A program made the position numbers and the translations under genes. Of a DNA stretch of 64,000 nt, positions 1 through 12,704 are shown piece after piece. Under the pieces are notes generated by a model that saw only the letters and a list, made by a program, of their open reading frames with translations, was not told where the DNA came from and ran no database searches. The DNA lies in contig NC_035440.2 of NCBI RefSeq assembly GCF_002127325.2, positions 75,394,464-75,458,463 of the forward strand, given 5' to 3'. The stretch's first letter is position 1, and the number at the start of each line of letters is the position of its first letter. The DNA comes from Helianthus annuus (taxonomy: Eukaryota > Streptophyta > Magnoliopsida > Asterales > Asteraceae).

Positions 1-2031
1 TCTGTTTAATGTGATTAAGGTGTTTGATTGTATATCATGTAACCTGTTTGGAAACTTAAACTACTTAAACTTTAAATGAGTCCGACGAAACGGAGTGTTT
101 CGCCATTAACCATCTCGACGAAACCAAAAATGCATTTCGTCACACACACCTCGACGAAACAGGCGTTTCGCCGGCCCAATGTACGTCGAAGCCCAGTTAG
201 GGCCCAGTACCCTGTTTCGTTTATAACTATTTGAAACGGTTTCAGTTTCACACACCTTTGGCAAAAGAATCGAAACCCTAGAGCTCTCTCTTCTGTGTGA
301 CGGCAGTTTGAAGTTCTCGAAGCTATTCTTAGCAATCAACCCGTTATTTCTCCTATCTCGGTTAGTGTTAATCATTGTTGATTGAATCATTGTTAACTGT
401 GTAATTGAAATCGGATTTAATTGATTACTTGGTAAGGTTCATGTCCATGATTAGATGATTTTTTTATTATAATAGGATCTAGATTATCAGATTACGGGTC
501 CATATGTCGAGAGCGGATTGCTTGATGATTTGTGGCTAGTAGATAGGGTTGATATTCTGTCTCGAACCATTTAGACTAAACTCGATGCTCTTGAATGAAA
601 TTGTATGCCACGGTTTATGTTTTGGTTGATATTTGCATACCACGATCATCACTGGATTGAATATTAAACGAATATACGTTATAACTTTGTGGGTATCAAT
701 GATTACTGTGTTGAATGATTACTATATGATTGATGATGTTGATGACGGCAGTTCGGGTTTATGTGTTTTACGAAACGGTTATGTGACGTAACTGATCTTT
801 TGGACGAAACGGAATCACGGCGAAACGGGTGTGTTTCGCCAAGGGTAATAACGGCAAAATGGGTGTTTTTCGCCAAGGGTAACAACGACGAAACAGGGGA
901 GTTTCGTCGAATGGGAATCATGACGAAACAAATGTGTTTCATCAAGAGGGTAAACTGCACAGTGAACTCAGTTAACTCTGTTAGTAATTAACTAGGTTAG
1001 TGAAGACTATGCTAACTGATAAGGATGGTACAAGTGACTGGTAATTGATAAGCATGACTTGCATGAACTTGTATAACTGTTAGATGCTATGTGTTAGTTG
1101 TTACTTGCATGTACATGATGATCTTGACTGTCAGTCGTACTTTGTGAATGTAAACTGATTGTAAATACATGCATAACTATAGGACATGATTGATTACTTA
1201 CGAGCATATAATTTAACATACCGAGCAAACCAAGGTGAGTTCACACTCTTTCCAAGGCATGGGATTCCCAAGTGTTGGGAATGGGTAAATGAACTAAACG
1301 GTAATTTCGACCATCCTCCGTGGGTAGGATGCCAAGAATACACACTGGACCAAACCTCTATCATTAAGTCCCTCATTTATATCGACTTAATCGCCGAGGC
1401 CTATGGCGAGCGGGTCATTAGTTAATAGCGCTATTAGGTTTAACAAACCTTACACCATGTCGTTCGAACGGGCGTGTACTAATGGACTATGGGCAAAGGG
1501 TCAATGCTGATAGGCATTGACTTAGGTCACCTCTTACATTTTCTTAGCAGTCGATACACACGGTCTAGTAACACATGGGAAGCCCCCACTAATCTTCACA
1601 AACATGTCTGGGAGACCACGATACGAATTAATACAATACATGGTTTACGAAATAAGCATACGATTTACGAACACTATGACTAAACAACCAACTGTGAACT
1701 CGCTCAACTTTGTTGTTGACTCTCTGTTACATGCCTTGCAGGACGTTAGGTACTCATGGAGCTTGCACTGGGAGGCACAGTCGTTGTGGGACATGGACAG
1801 TGGATGCCATGTTAAAACATTATAACACTTTGAACTTATTACTTATGTTTGGGTTTTCACAATTATGCTTCCGCTAAACACTTAACTATGCTTTTGTTTT
1901 GAACACCTTTCATATTGTTTGGTTGAATTACATTTACTACTTACATTGTTCAATATGATTGGTGGCTTGATCCTGGTCATGTCACGCCTCCAAGCGGTGA
2001 TACTCCGCTTGTGGATTTTGGGGGTGTGACA
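1..2031 (+). repeat. 3' part of a gypsy LTR (LTR1), left edge cut by window
   Basis: The right end reads GGGGGTGTGACA at 2020-2031 and closely matches the LTR ends of element C (GATCCTGGTCA, then an AAGCGGT motif, then GGATTTTGGGGGTGTGACA). The 5' end lies outside the window. It carries two clusters of the motif GACGAAAC with its partner GTTTCGCC (about 80-180 and 770-930), a weak TATA-like TTATAACTAT at 221-230, and a predicted internal intron (1235-1741). It appears inserted into the minus-strand LTR that begins at 2032. The left half of the target duplication (AAAAC at 2032-2036 would be the right half) cannot be checked. It may be a solo LTR or part of a full element. There is no protein-coding content; short ORFs here are chance. 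Confidence 0.85.
1235..1741 (+). other. Predicted LTR-embedded intron (LTR1)
   Basis: The donor is CCAAG|GTGAGTTCAC at 1230-1244 and the acceptor CATGCCTTGCAG|GACG ends at 1741. The same donor and acceptor contexts recur in C, D and F. The span (507 bp) contains hairpins: ATTCCC/GGGAAT at 1264-1282, a palindrome around TAGCGCTA near 1426-1435, GTCAATGC/GCATTGAC with loop TGATAG at 1500-1521, and TGGG/CCCA around AAGCC at 1576-1588. Splicing itself is inferred; no transcript evidence is available. Confidence 0.55.
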
Positions 2032-4693
2032 AAAACCAAACGTTCAATTTGTTTAACTCGTTTGTGTTATAAATCATCGTTCAAATCGTTCATATTGTTC
2101 AAATCGTTCCCATCGTTCAAATTGTTAACATTGTTAAAATCATTCATGTTTTAAATTGTGAAAACTAACTTTTGGTCTTCTCTCTGAATACATTCAAACC
2201 TTCATAACTCGTCCAACGTTCAACTCGTATTAACAAACCACCAAAGGGTAAGTTAACAATCATCAGGTTTTGTCGTTACCCACATATCCCCACACATAAC
2301 CATGGCGATAGTTTAATAACAGGATTTGTCAGATCATATGGTACCATAATATACTACTGGTCGGCTCGGCCAAAGCTAATGAATGTCATTCGTTATGTAT
2401 TTACGTCCCAACAAGTTCGTTCACATTATCGAAATCGTTGTATTTAATATAAACCATAGTATTCATTTTTGAAAACATCGAAATCTTTTAACACATATGA
2501 ATCACCCCAAAACTATTGAAAACAGTAAAATAGGGGAACTATGTACTCACCTTGAAGTGCAAAGTATCCTCGATTTAATGAACTTTAACTAAGCTCGGGC
2601 AAACCAAGGAAATCAAGTGGCACCTAGTAATCGAATTGCTATGTTAATAAATCGACACCTAAATCGGGAGATCAGGTAGAATGAGGTCTCGTAAACCAAA
2701 TAAGTGTTGGAACTCAAGTGGTATGGTTTAACAAAGCCTACATTCTAAATCGGAACCTATCCTAAGTGCTTACGACCCGTTATGACCCATTAAGGTAGCC
2801 TATGCTACTTTAACGCGTCGTTCGCGCGAATGAGCGATCGAGACGCCTAACTAGTCCTATGACAAGTATTATATGCCCTAATATGTTTAAATATGTTGCA
2901 TCATCAGTTTAAGTGACAAAAGATAGGTTACATATGCTTAAAATCAAATTATGCATGAAAAGGGCATTTTGGTCATTTTCCTAAGGCATATAATCTACCT
3001 ATCATACAACTAATTAAACTAAGTGACCATAAGGTATAACCTCGGAAGGTTATTCCCCATACAACTATGGTCACAATATATGTTTGGTCGGAACCTAATG
3101 ATCGACCAAATGGGTCGGGTTCGAAAGTCTAAGCGGTTGTCAAGACCGCTTGACTTACGACCCTATACAAGCACTATACTAAAAGTGACGAGTTAAACAT
3201 GTCAAAACAGGTTAACTAAGTTAGAAAACAGGTTTGATATCAAAACAAAGTGTTTTGATACCCGAAAATAGTTTCGTCGTAAAATGCGCATAATCGGCAT
3301 TTTGACCGAAACTTTGACTCGTCACTTCGACTAATCGACGTGGTAATCAGTAGATATAGTCACAAGGGACTATAAACATCATGATTACGCTCACGTTTCA
3401 AAGTTCGATTGAACTTTGACTTGAGCTATTCATGGTCAAAGAAAAAGTCAAACACTGTTTGACTTTCATGCTTGAAAAGCATAAACAAGAATGAAAGAAG
3501 CTTACAAAGGGTCCAAACTTGAAGAATTGAACTAGAATACTCAGGTATGAAGTCTTCAACAAGTGAGAGCTTCAACTTAGAGCAGATTAGATCAACTTGA
3601 GCAAGGAACAAGAATGAAACCCAAGACTATTTATAGGACATCTTGAATCTCTAGGATCATTACATGTGTTTTTGCAAGGATCAAAGCATGATCTTGGCCA
3701 TACACATGACAAGGGGAGCACAAAAACAAGCCAATGGTATGCTAAAACCATGTTTAAAATCAGTGGAAACAACTGCCATTGCTTGATTCAATGTTTCTGT
3801 CTGCAGGGTCGGTCGTGCCCCGTGTAGATTGACGCATGATCTTCGCGGCCCACCAGGTAAGTTTCCAGAATTGACAGTTTTGGCCCCTGCATGCTTAAAA
3901 CTTAGATTTTGATGCATTTAAGCCCCGTTAACCCCATTTCATGGCTGTACAATGATGTTAAAGCATAGGGAACATGAAATATGCTTGAAAACATCTCAGA
4001 TGTCGGTTCGTTTGGCTGTACGGTCGCGCTATTCGGTTAATTACGACGAAAACTCAAACGGACGCGAAATCGATCCAAATTAAGCGACGAATGGTATTTT
4101 TTCATTCCAATCACTAAAATAAAATATTTTAATGATTACAAAATTTTTGGATGTCCGGATATGTTTAGAACATAAGATATGCGCGTAAATGCAAACTTAT
4201 GCACTTTTTAAAGCTTTTAGTCCCTATTGATCAAATAAGCATATTTTCGCATACCGAACCCCTCAAAGCCTATTTCTAAGCTATGTAATGGATATTTAGG
4301 GTATGTTTAGCTTCTGATCATGTTCCGGAATGTTCGTTACTACACGAATCGGCATACTTTCGCAGTTTGTCGCAAATAGTCCCTGCGATCGAATAAACTT
4401 GTTTTCGCCACACCAAACCCTTCAAAACTTATTTCTAAGTTATGAAAAGGTTATTTAAGGTATGTCAAGCCTATGTCACTGTTCCGGAGTGTTTGTCACA
4501 TTAAACTGATTATGTTTACGCATCAGTTTGCGTATAACTTTTTAGAAAGCAATTTAAAGCTTGAAATCGAAGTAGAATCAAAACGTAAAATCGTCAAACA
4601 CAAATACACAAACATTAACATCAAAACACATCGTTTCATTGATAATTGATATTGTTTTACATCGTACGTCGTTTACAGAGCACAAGTGTCACA
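2032..4693 (-). repeat. Minus-strand gypsy LTR, B-like family, truncated
   Basis: Read on the minus strand, this segment is a diverged relative of the LTR of element B. Shared blocks include the stretch with CCGGAA and TTCTAAG..ATGTTTAGC-like phrases (4100-4500), the gypsy-family 'AATAACCTTCCGAGGTTATACC' region, and the GTGAGTACATAG donor at 2538-2550. The 5' terminus of the LTR (TGTGACA on the minus strand) is at 4687-4693. A TATA box (TATAAATA on minus) lies near 3628-3635, matching the one in B. The 3' LTR terminus is missing because LTR1 interrupts it at 2031/2032. No polypurine tract complement follows 4693, so this is a 5' LTR or solo LTR. Confidence 0.75.
3626..3637 (-). promoter_or_regulatory. 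TATA box of the minus-strand LTR
   Basis: The minus strand reads CCTATAAATAG here. It corresponds to CCTATAAATACC at 10553-10564 in the LTR of element B, at the same relative place in the LTR, which supports both the orientation and the promoter call. Confidence 0.6.
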
Positions 4694-7600
4694 AATAGTG
4701 TGTAGGAAAGTAGGGATCATAAAACTTCCTTCTGAGTGATAGTTTAAGTGCCGGAAAGTGCCCGAAACACTCTAAAACTGTAGAATTCTGCAGAAAAGAA
4801 TAAAATTCAGCAATTTTCAGCCTTTTAACAACAAAATACAGTGCAGAATTTTGGTTTAATGGTCCAGAATACCTTCCTAAGTGTCGGGTATCAAAACTGT
4901 CATAAAAGGGAACATAAAGTACACTAAAAAGCGCTATTTAGCACTTTAACGAACCGGTAACCAACCGAACAACTGGACACTACCCAAAACACCAAATTTT
5001 CACTAGAAGCATTGTTTTAGTGTTACGAAGCTAGTTATGGTCACTGAACATCATAATTCATCCTAAAACATTATAACCCCTAAAACACTAAACTTTTCAC
5101 TTAAAACCTAACTAGATTAGCTAACTTAAGATTGAAACATAACTAGGACCCCCCCCCCCATCCAAGGACGGTTAGACATGGGCCCCACAAGGAAGATTTC
5201 TTTTGAATTGTTTAATAAATTTGTCACTTAGATATGTAACATATTATCTAAAGTGTGATTTGGTGTTGGAAGATTATATTAAAAACCATTGGATCCTTAT
5301 TCTTCACACTCTAACATTCACCAAGTTCACACATCTCTTCCTTCTCTTCTTCCATGTTCACGGCCCCAAACACCCCCTCTCTTACCTTCATTTTTTAATC
5401 ATCTTCCATCCATTCTAAGCATATCCTAAGGTGTAAGAAGCACAGTTAGGAAAAGCTTTGGATGTTGAAGGACCTCATTAAGGAGCTATTAACCACTTAA
5501 ACAATCATCATCTTCAACTTTGATCTCTTCCCTAGCCTTGTGCTAGTAGTAAGGCTCTCATAATCTCATTTTACTTCTTATTATGATGGTTAAAAGTATA
5601 TGTAAAAGACTAAACATGAAGAACATAAAGAACCAAGAACATAACTCTTAACATAAAGCTCTAAATCATAAGAATCATTGTTGTTTTAGTATATGTGTGC
5701 TTCTTGAATGTTGATTACTTGTGTTTATGATGTTAAACATCATATGAAACTTGCTAGATTGTGATTAAACACATGATCTAGCAAGTGAGAAGATGATCTT
5801 CTGAAGAACCAAGATGATCATCCTATTATGTAAACATGAACTTGAAAGATGAAATTATTTTTATGAATGATGATGATTAAAACATGATATTAGTCTTGTA
5901 CATGGATGATTTCAAAGATGGTTTTCTCAAGAAACCAAGTTTAATTACAAGATTTACATAACCATGATTTTTAAAGAAACTAACCATGGTTTAGTGTTAA
6001 TTCAAGTGTAGAAATGTGTTGATAACATGAAAAATTCAAAAAGAATGATTTTTAGAAAAATCATTTTACAAGTTGTGAAAGTCTAAAACTTTCAAGAATG
6101 TGATTTACAAACATATAACCATGTTTTAAAGGGTAACTAAGTCTACTTGTTAACATGGTAAGTTACTACAAATTTTAACAAAATTGCAAGTTCATGATGT
6201 AGTGTAAATTGTAAGATTTTGGCTCTTGGTAAGTGTTGTTTAATTTGTTGATTGATTGGTGATGATTTTAAAAGAAAATGATATGCTTTGAAAGCATGCA
6301 AACCACCATTTTTAAGGGGAAACTATGGCAAAATTTTTCTAGAATTTAAACACTTAGAAAAACATTTTTTAAACAAGTGTTTACAAGTATATTTTACCCA
6401 TGATTTTTCATATAAAATTTGACATGATTTTTGTTACAAAAATTACAAATATTGGAGGTTGGTTTTTGATAAATAAAAGTGACTAAATATGTATTTAGGA
6501 AAATATATATTTGGAAGTCACAATTTATGTGATTACTTGTATATTATGTGTATTAGTTATATTATTTTAGGACTTGAAATAAGATAACTTACCAAAATAC
6601 CAAAAATTGTAATACAAAATATTACCAAAATTTTAAGAAAATAAATATATAATTTATACCCAAAAATTGAATAAACCGAACAAGGAATATGGATTATATA
6701 TATATATATATTCCGGAATTAAGTTCATATATATTTTGACAAATAAGTTAACCGGTATTTTGGAAACCAAAGAAACGGAAATTATAATTTTTACAAGTGT
6801 TACAAAAGTATATCATACTTTTGTCAAGAAGAAAATACCTTATTTTTGAACAAAGAAAAGATGTATATATTTTCTTGAATCATTAGAAGATATATTATTT
6901 TGAAGAAAATATATATTTTTCCTAAACAAGTTTAGAATATATTATTTTGGGTGAAAAATGGATCTATAAAGTATTTTCTAAGTTAATCTTGAAAATATAT
7001 TATTTTTGAGGTTTATATGAAAATATAATTATTTTTGCCAAGAAGGATTTATGGATATTTTTCTATGGAAGTTTTCTTAAAATACATATATTTTAAGAAT
7101 ATAAACTGGTGAATTTTTATTTGATTAAAAATATTATTCCGGAGAATTTAAATACTAGAATTAAGTATAAGGATAATTAATAAATACCATAAAAAATACG
7201 TATTCTCGTACGTACAAATACTCACGGAAATACGCCACCGATACTTGGCAAAATACACGAGTATAAGATTACTCAAAATACAAGTACACCCATACATGGG
7301 AGAATACTCATGTAGAAATACATAATATACCAAGTTAAAATATATAATTTTAACAAATATTCCAAATAGTTAATGAATATAATTTAAGTTAAAATATTAT
7401 TATTTTGACAAATAATTATACACTTTGGAATAATACAAGTACACCAAAGATGTAACACAAAGATACTAAGTCATAACAAACAAAACTAAAAGTCGTGGCA
7501 CGACCCAGCCGTCTAATAAACCATAACACGTGTGTAGGTTGTAGTACGACGTAAGGATACATACTTTGGTTATACAGGAGACAGGACGCAAATCATTGAG

Positions 7601-8336
7601 TTCATGTCCCCCTTTTCTTTTAACTGTTTGCAGTTTTACAACTTCGGGGGTGAAATATATGTTACAAATGTTACAATGATTGCAAATGATATGGTTAGCT
7701 AAGGAATGAACTGCTAGATCATGTGAATGGGTAAGCGATTAACTTAAGACCATTAATCCTTGAATAAGGACCGAGGGGCATGAGTGATAGATCTATTTGG
7801 GTGTTGCGAGCCCCACCCATGGGTCCGCGAGTTGGCCGCATGTGGTGACTATGTCGTTCCAGCCCGGTGGCCCGGTACGAAATACGCAAAGGTTTGAGGC
7901 TTCCTGCACCAAATCACACATGTTAATGTATTAGCTACACATTAATTGATCTGTTCATAGACGCTTTCATACCGGATTACAAAGGCATACATACAAATGT
8001 TTACAAGATTATTCGAACTCATACAGAATCACATGAACTCGCTCAACTTTTGTTGATGTTTTCAAAATTACATGTATTTCAGGAAACAAGATGGATCTTG
8101 GGCGCAGGTGTTGTTACAAGACATAAATTTCAAGTTTTAATGTCATCCACTTTTGATTCGTAACATGGCTTGAGGATTTGTTGGTTAAAACTTAATGACT
8201 CGTGTTTGTAACATTTTTAAAACTATGAATGGATGAACATCATGTTTTTTTATCATATAGTTGTTTATTATGATTGAATGCAATGGTATTGAACAAGTCA
8301 CACATCGTACGCTTCCGCAAAAGGCAGGGTGTGACA
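4694..8336 (+). repeat. Right part of a large gypsy LTR (LTR E)
   Basis: The right terminus GCAGGGTGTGACA ends at 8336. It abuts the middle of a gag frame of element A, with a possible target duplication ATGCG at 8337-8341; the left half is outside the window. The piece begins where the minus-strand LTR ends (4693), so the start of this LTR is probably left of the window. Notable content: a C run at 5149-5159, a very AT-rich block at 6400-7450 including a TA run near 6692-6710, and ATAGATCTAT near 7787-7796 where other LTRs have TAGCGCTA. An acceptor-like TGTATTTCAG|G ends at 8082; its expected donor near 7596 reads TTGAGT rather than GTGAGT. No genes are seen in these 3.6 kb. Confidence 0.65.
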
Positions 8337-9480
8337 ATGCGCACCAAGCAACCACCAATACCACCACCACTGTTGAACCTTCACCCTCACCATCCCTCTC
8401 GACCAAGAAAAACCGAGGCAAGTAGCGGAAAGCTTCAAGCCAAAACTGTGCGGTCATCACTTCGCCAAACCCTCAGCCGATACAAGCAGTGGTTGCCGCT
8501 ATCCCCACAACCCTTGAACCACCAAGAAGAAACTACACTGGGACGTGGCCTAAGTGTAGCCAATGCACTTACCATCTCCCTAATGACACCCCATGTCGCA
8601 AATGCCCAAACTGTAACAGGCTTGGGCATTTCGCCGATCGATGTCACTATAACCCAAAGCTTGTCCAAGATCAGGCAATTTTTGCAAACCCTGCTTCAAA
8701 CCAGGTTCAACCCCAAGCCGCTCCTGTGAGAGCATGTTTCAAATGTGGAGACCTTAACCATCTCGCCAATGCTTGCCCTCAATGTAACCCACCTCAGCAG
8801 CAACCACCGCAACAGCAACAACAGCCTCAACAACCAGCTCGAGGCAGAGCATTCCTTCTCACCACTGTTCAAGCTCAGAACTCAAATTATGTTACTACTG
8901 GTACGTTCCTCGTAAACCGTGTTTATGCTTCGTGTTTATTTGATACTAGCGTCGATAAAAGTTTTATATCTATAGAATTCGAACCTTTGCTTAAGTGTAA
9001 ACGCTCTAAGTTACCAAGATCATTCAATGTCGAAATCGCAAATGGTAAATCCGTCACTGTCGATTCCGTTCTTTCTAAGTGTTCCTTGATTCTTAACGAT
9101 CATACGTTTCACATTGACCTCATACCTATGCAAATGGGTAGTTTCGACGTCATAGTAGGTATGGACTGGCTTAGGCGAGTCCGGGCTGAAGTTGTTTGGT
9201 CTGAAAAGTCCATTCGTCTTCCTCTTCCCAATGGTGATTCTCTACACGTCTATGGCGAGAAACCATCTCAAGGTCTCTAGCTTATGTCGTGTATTCAAGC
9301 GAACAAGTGCTTGCGCAATGGTACATTCGCCTTTCTCGCCCACATTGTGGAAAAGAAGGAGAAACGCCCAAGCATGAGTGACGTTCTTGTTGTACATGAT
9401 TTTCCTGATGTATTTCCCGATGATCTCCCTGGTCTGCCTCCTGCTCGTTTTGTTGACTTTCGAATCGATTTAGTGCCTAT
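8337..9480 (+). pseudogene. Element A gag C-terminus and protease, broken
   Basis: One frame runs from 8342 to 9480, interrupted only by TAG at 8423-8425 and TAG at 9278-9280. It shows a basic linker, two gag zinc knuckles of the CX2CX4HX4C type (CPNCNRLGHFADRC and CFKCGDLNHLANAC), a Q/P-rich stretch, and the retropepsin region (FDTSVDKSF, where active relatives have DSGAD). It then reaches the conserved IVGMDWL and the pre-RT motif FPDDLPGLPP. The normal role is RNA binding and polyprotein cleavage inside virus-like particles. The loss of the catalytic glycine in the protease motif and the two stops make this copy inert. Element B interrupts it at 9480, in codon phase with the RT piece at 29803. 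Confidence 0.88.
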
Positions 9481-10554
9481 TGTGACACCTGGGTCACTGT
9501 GACCATCAAACAAATACCAAGCCAATGAAATATTGTATTTCATACTTGGGAGCTGTATAAATATGTGTATCTTTTGCACATATCATTTCTTGTTCGATTT
9601 CAAGCTCTAAATCGCTTTCTGGAAGGTTATACGCGCACTGATGCGTAAATATAACCAGTTTAATGCAACGAACACTCCGGAATAGTGAAATAGGCTTAAC
9701 ATACCTTAAATAACCTTTACATAACTTAGAAATAAGTTTTGCAGGCTTTGGTAGGGCAAAATCAAGTTTAATCGCTTATAGGGACTAAATTCAACAAACT
9801 GCGAAAGTATGCCAATTTGAACTGTAACAGACATTCCGAAACATGGCCATAAGTTAAACATACCATAAATATCCTTTACATAGCTTAGAAATAAGCTTTA
9901 AGGGGTTCGGTGTGCTAAAATAAACTTTTGGGTCATTCAGGGACTAAAAGTGTCAAAAAGTGCATAAGTTTGCTCTTTGGCGCATAACTTACGTTCTGAA
10001 TACATCCGGACATCCAAAAATTTATGTAAGCACTAAAATATTTTGTTTTAGTGTTTGGCATGAGAAAAACCCATTTGTCGCGCAATTTGGATCGTTTTTC
10101 GCGCTTATGCGCATTCCGTCGTAATTAAGTGAACACCGCGATCGTACGACCAAATGAACTGACATCCGGCATATTTTTGAGCATGTTTCATGTCCACAAT
10201 GTTTAAGCATCATCTTAGGGCCTTAAATTTGTCTTAACGGGCCTTAAACATGTCGGAAATGGCTTTAAACACCAACAGGGACTGAAACTGTCATTTTTCA
10301 AAGTTGGTTGCAGGTCAGGACACCCAGGCGGGGCACGTAAACCCTGTCTGAACCTTACGCGGGCCGCGAGGCCTCCCACGATATGCAGAAACTCGTTTTC
10401 ACTGCTGTTTGCAGCCTTTCAACACTCCAAAGGGCAATGCCTCTTGCAAATATCTGGGGTTGGGTCATATTGTGATACCATAACATTTCGACACTTGTAC
10501 AGATGAGATTCGAGCACGTAAATCGATAAACGATCCTAATGGTCTTGCATATCC

Positions 10555-10562
10555 TATAAATA
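10555..10562 (+). promoter_or_regulatory. TATA box, 5' LTR of B
   Basis: CCTATAAATACC is followed by a C run and a C/A-rich leader. The same box is at 27401-27408 in the 3' LTR and in the related minus-strand LTR. Confidence 0.6.
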
Positions 10563-11619
10563 CCCCCCCTATTCTTGCAAAACCCACAAAATCTGATCTA
10601 AAAGCTCTAGTTTGAAGCCATTGCTTCAAACCTGAGCTACTGGATCAAGATTAGCTTTCGGGGACCCTTTGTAAGTGTTCCTTCGTTCTTTTATCGCTTT
10701 TCTAGTCCGAAAGTCAAACTATGTTTGACTTTCTGCGTTGGCCAGTTTATGGTCAACACGAAGTTCATTTGAACTTCATAACGTGAGTGTGATCACGATG
10801 GTTATAGTCCCTAGTGACTATACCTACTGATTACCACGTTATCTAGGCTCAGTGACGAGTCGTAGTTTTGGCCAAAATGCGCATTCTTGCGTATTTTGTA
10901 ACCAAACTACTCATAGGTATCAAAACCGTTTGTTTTGATACCAAACCTGTTTTCTAAACTTAGTTAAGCATGTTCTAACATGCTTAGCTCGTCACTTTTA
11001 GTTTAGTGCTTAAATAGGGTCGTAAGGTAAGCGATCTAAACAATCGCTTATACTTTCAAACCCGACCCATTTGGTCGTTCTTTAGGATCCGACCAAACAC
11101 ATTAGGTGACCATAGTATATAGGGAATAACCTTCCGAGGTTATACCTTATGGTCACATCGTTTGAGTAGTTGTGTGATAGGTAGTATATATGCCTTAGGT
11201 AAAATTACCAAAATACCCTTCGAACACCAAAATTCATTTAAGCATATGTAACATAACTTTTGATATCTAAACTGATTTGGCAACAATATTAGACATGTTA
11301 AGGCATATTTTACTTATCATAGGGCTAGTTAAGCGTTCCAAACGCGTTTCACGCGAACGACGCGTTAAAGTAGCATAAGCTACCTAAACGGGTCGTAACG
11401 GGTCGTAAGCACTTAGGTTAGGTTTCATTTAGTATGTAGGCTTTGTTAAACCATACTACATGAGTTCCCATACTCGTTTGGTTTACGAGCCCTCATTCTA
11501 TCCAAATCCTCCGATTTAGGTCCGGTATATTAACTTAGTTACCTATATTAGGTGCCGTTTGATATCTGTGATCTCTAGCATTGTTTGGTTGTTACTCAAG
11601 GACTACTAAGCAATCTCAA

Positions 11620-12704
11620 GTGAGTACATAGACCCCTCTTTTACTGTTTTCCAAACTGTTTTGGGGTGAAACACATGTGCCTACTTGTTACTTTCATGCT
11701 TTCATGCTTTCACATCATATACTTGCTATGTTCATTAGTACATTTATAGTACATGATTTACATTACATCGTTTTGATATGTATGTTGACTGATAGCATAC
11801 TTAGTACATTGTTTTACATTACATTTCATGCTATGTATGTCCATTGTGTGCATACTTAGTACATTGTTTTACATTACATTTCATGCTATGTATGTCCATT
11901 GTGTGCATACTTAGTACATTGTTTTACATTACATTTCATGCTATGTATGTCCATTGCGTGCATACTTAGTACATTGTTTTACATTACATTTCATGCTATG
12001 TATGTCCTACTTAGTACATTGTTTTACATTGCATTTCCCTTGCATATGCTCATCCAACATATGAACACATTATATTACATTTTGAACCGTTGTAACCATT
12101 TGACCATGTGAACCGTCGTAACCGTTTGATTATATGAACTGATTTTAACTGTTGAACCATGTGAACCTTTTGTATCTGTTGACAAGATTTACATTTGACA
12201 ATAGACATTGGACTATACATAAACATTTCTACAATTGTTAAACATTACATCTTGATGGTTTGGTTTGAGTAAGTGATTTAAGTAACGAGGCGTGTGTAAT
12301 ATGATACAAGCATGGTGGATACGCCGCTGGTACTTCCTATATATAAGTGTTTGTATGGTATTACATATCGTAGCGTTATTTGAATCATTTCAATTTAGAC
12401 ATATAACATTTTTACAAATAACATACTTTTCATAATACATTGTCTACAAACAACTTATCTAATACAAACTCATTTTACTTGGTTATTTACTTAACCATGT
12501 ATTATTCTTTTATACATATGTATATCATTTGGTTTATTTATCACTTTTCAAATGATTTACAAGACAAATCAATTTACAAGGTTCATGACTAAACCTTATT
12601 AAACATTTTATTAAACTTACAAGTCATGAATCCTATTTTCACAAAACCTATGTATCTCACGGGCATTTTTATGTTGACGTACCTATTTTCACATGTGTTT
12701 TCAG
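11620..12704 (+). other. Predicted LTR-embedded intron (B, 5' LTR)
   Basis: The donor is CTCAA|GTGAGTACATAG followed by a CCCCTCTTTTACTGTTTT tract, also seen in the minus-strand B-like LTR and partly in A. The acceptor is CATGTGTTTTCAG|GAGTTG. In the 3' LTR the span is 28465-29558. Splicing is inferred from site conservation only. Confidence 0.45.
11796..12020 (+). repeat. 55-bp tandem repeat in 5' LTR of B
   Basis: Units begin CATACTTAGTACATTG at 11796, 11851, 11906 and 11961; the last junction, near 12008, lacks about ten bases. The 3' LTR has one more regular unit (starts 28641, 28696, 28750, 28805, 28860). Confidence 0.9.

Noticed and set aside
8185..8729. Overlapping ORFs on both strands around the LTR E / element A junction
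   Set aside because: They cross the transposon boundary at 8336 and are in the wrong frame for the zinc-knuckle gag sequence.
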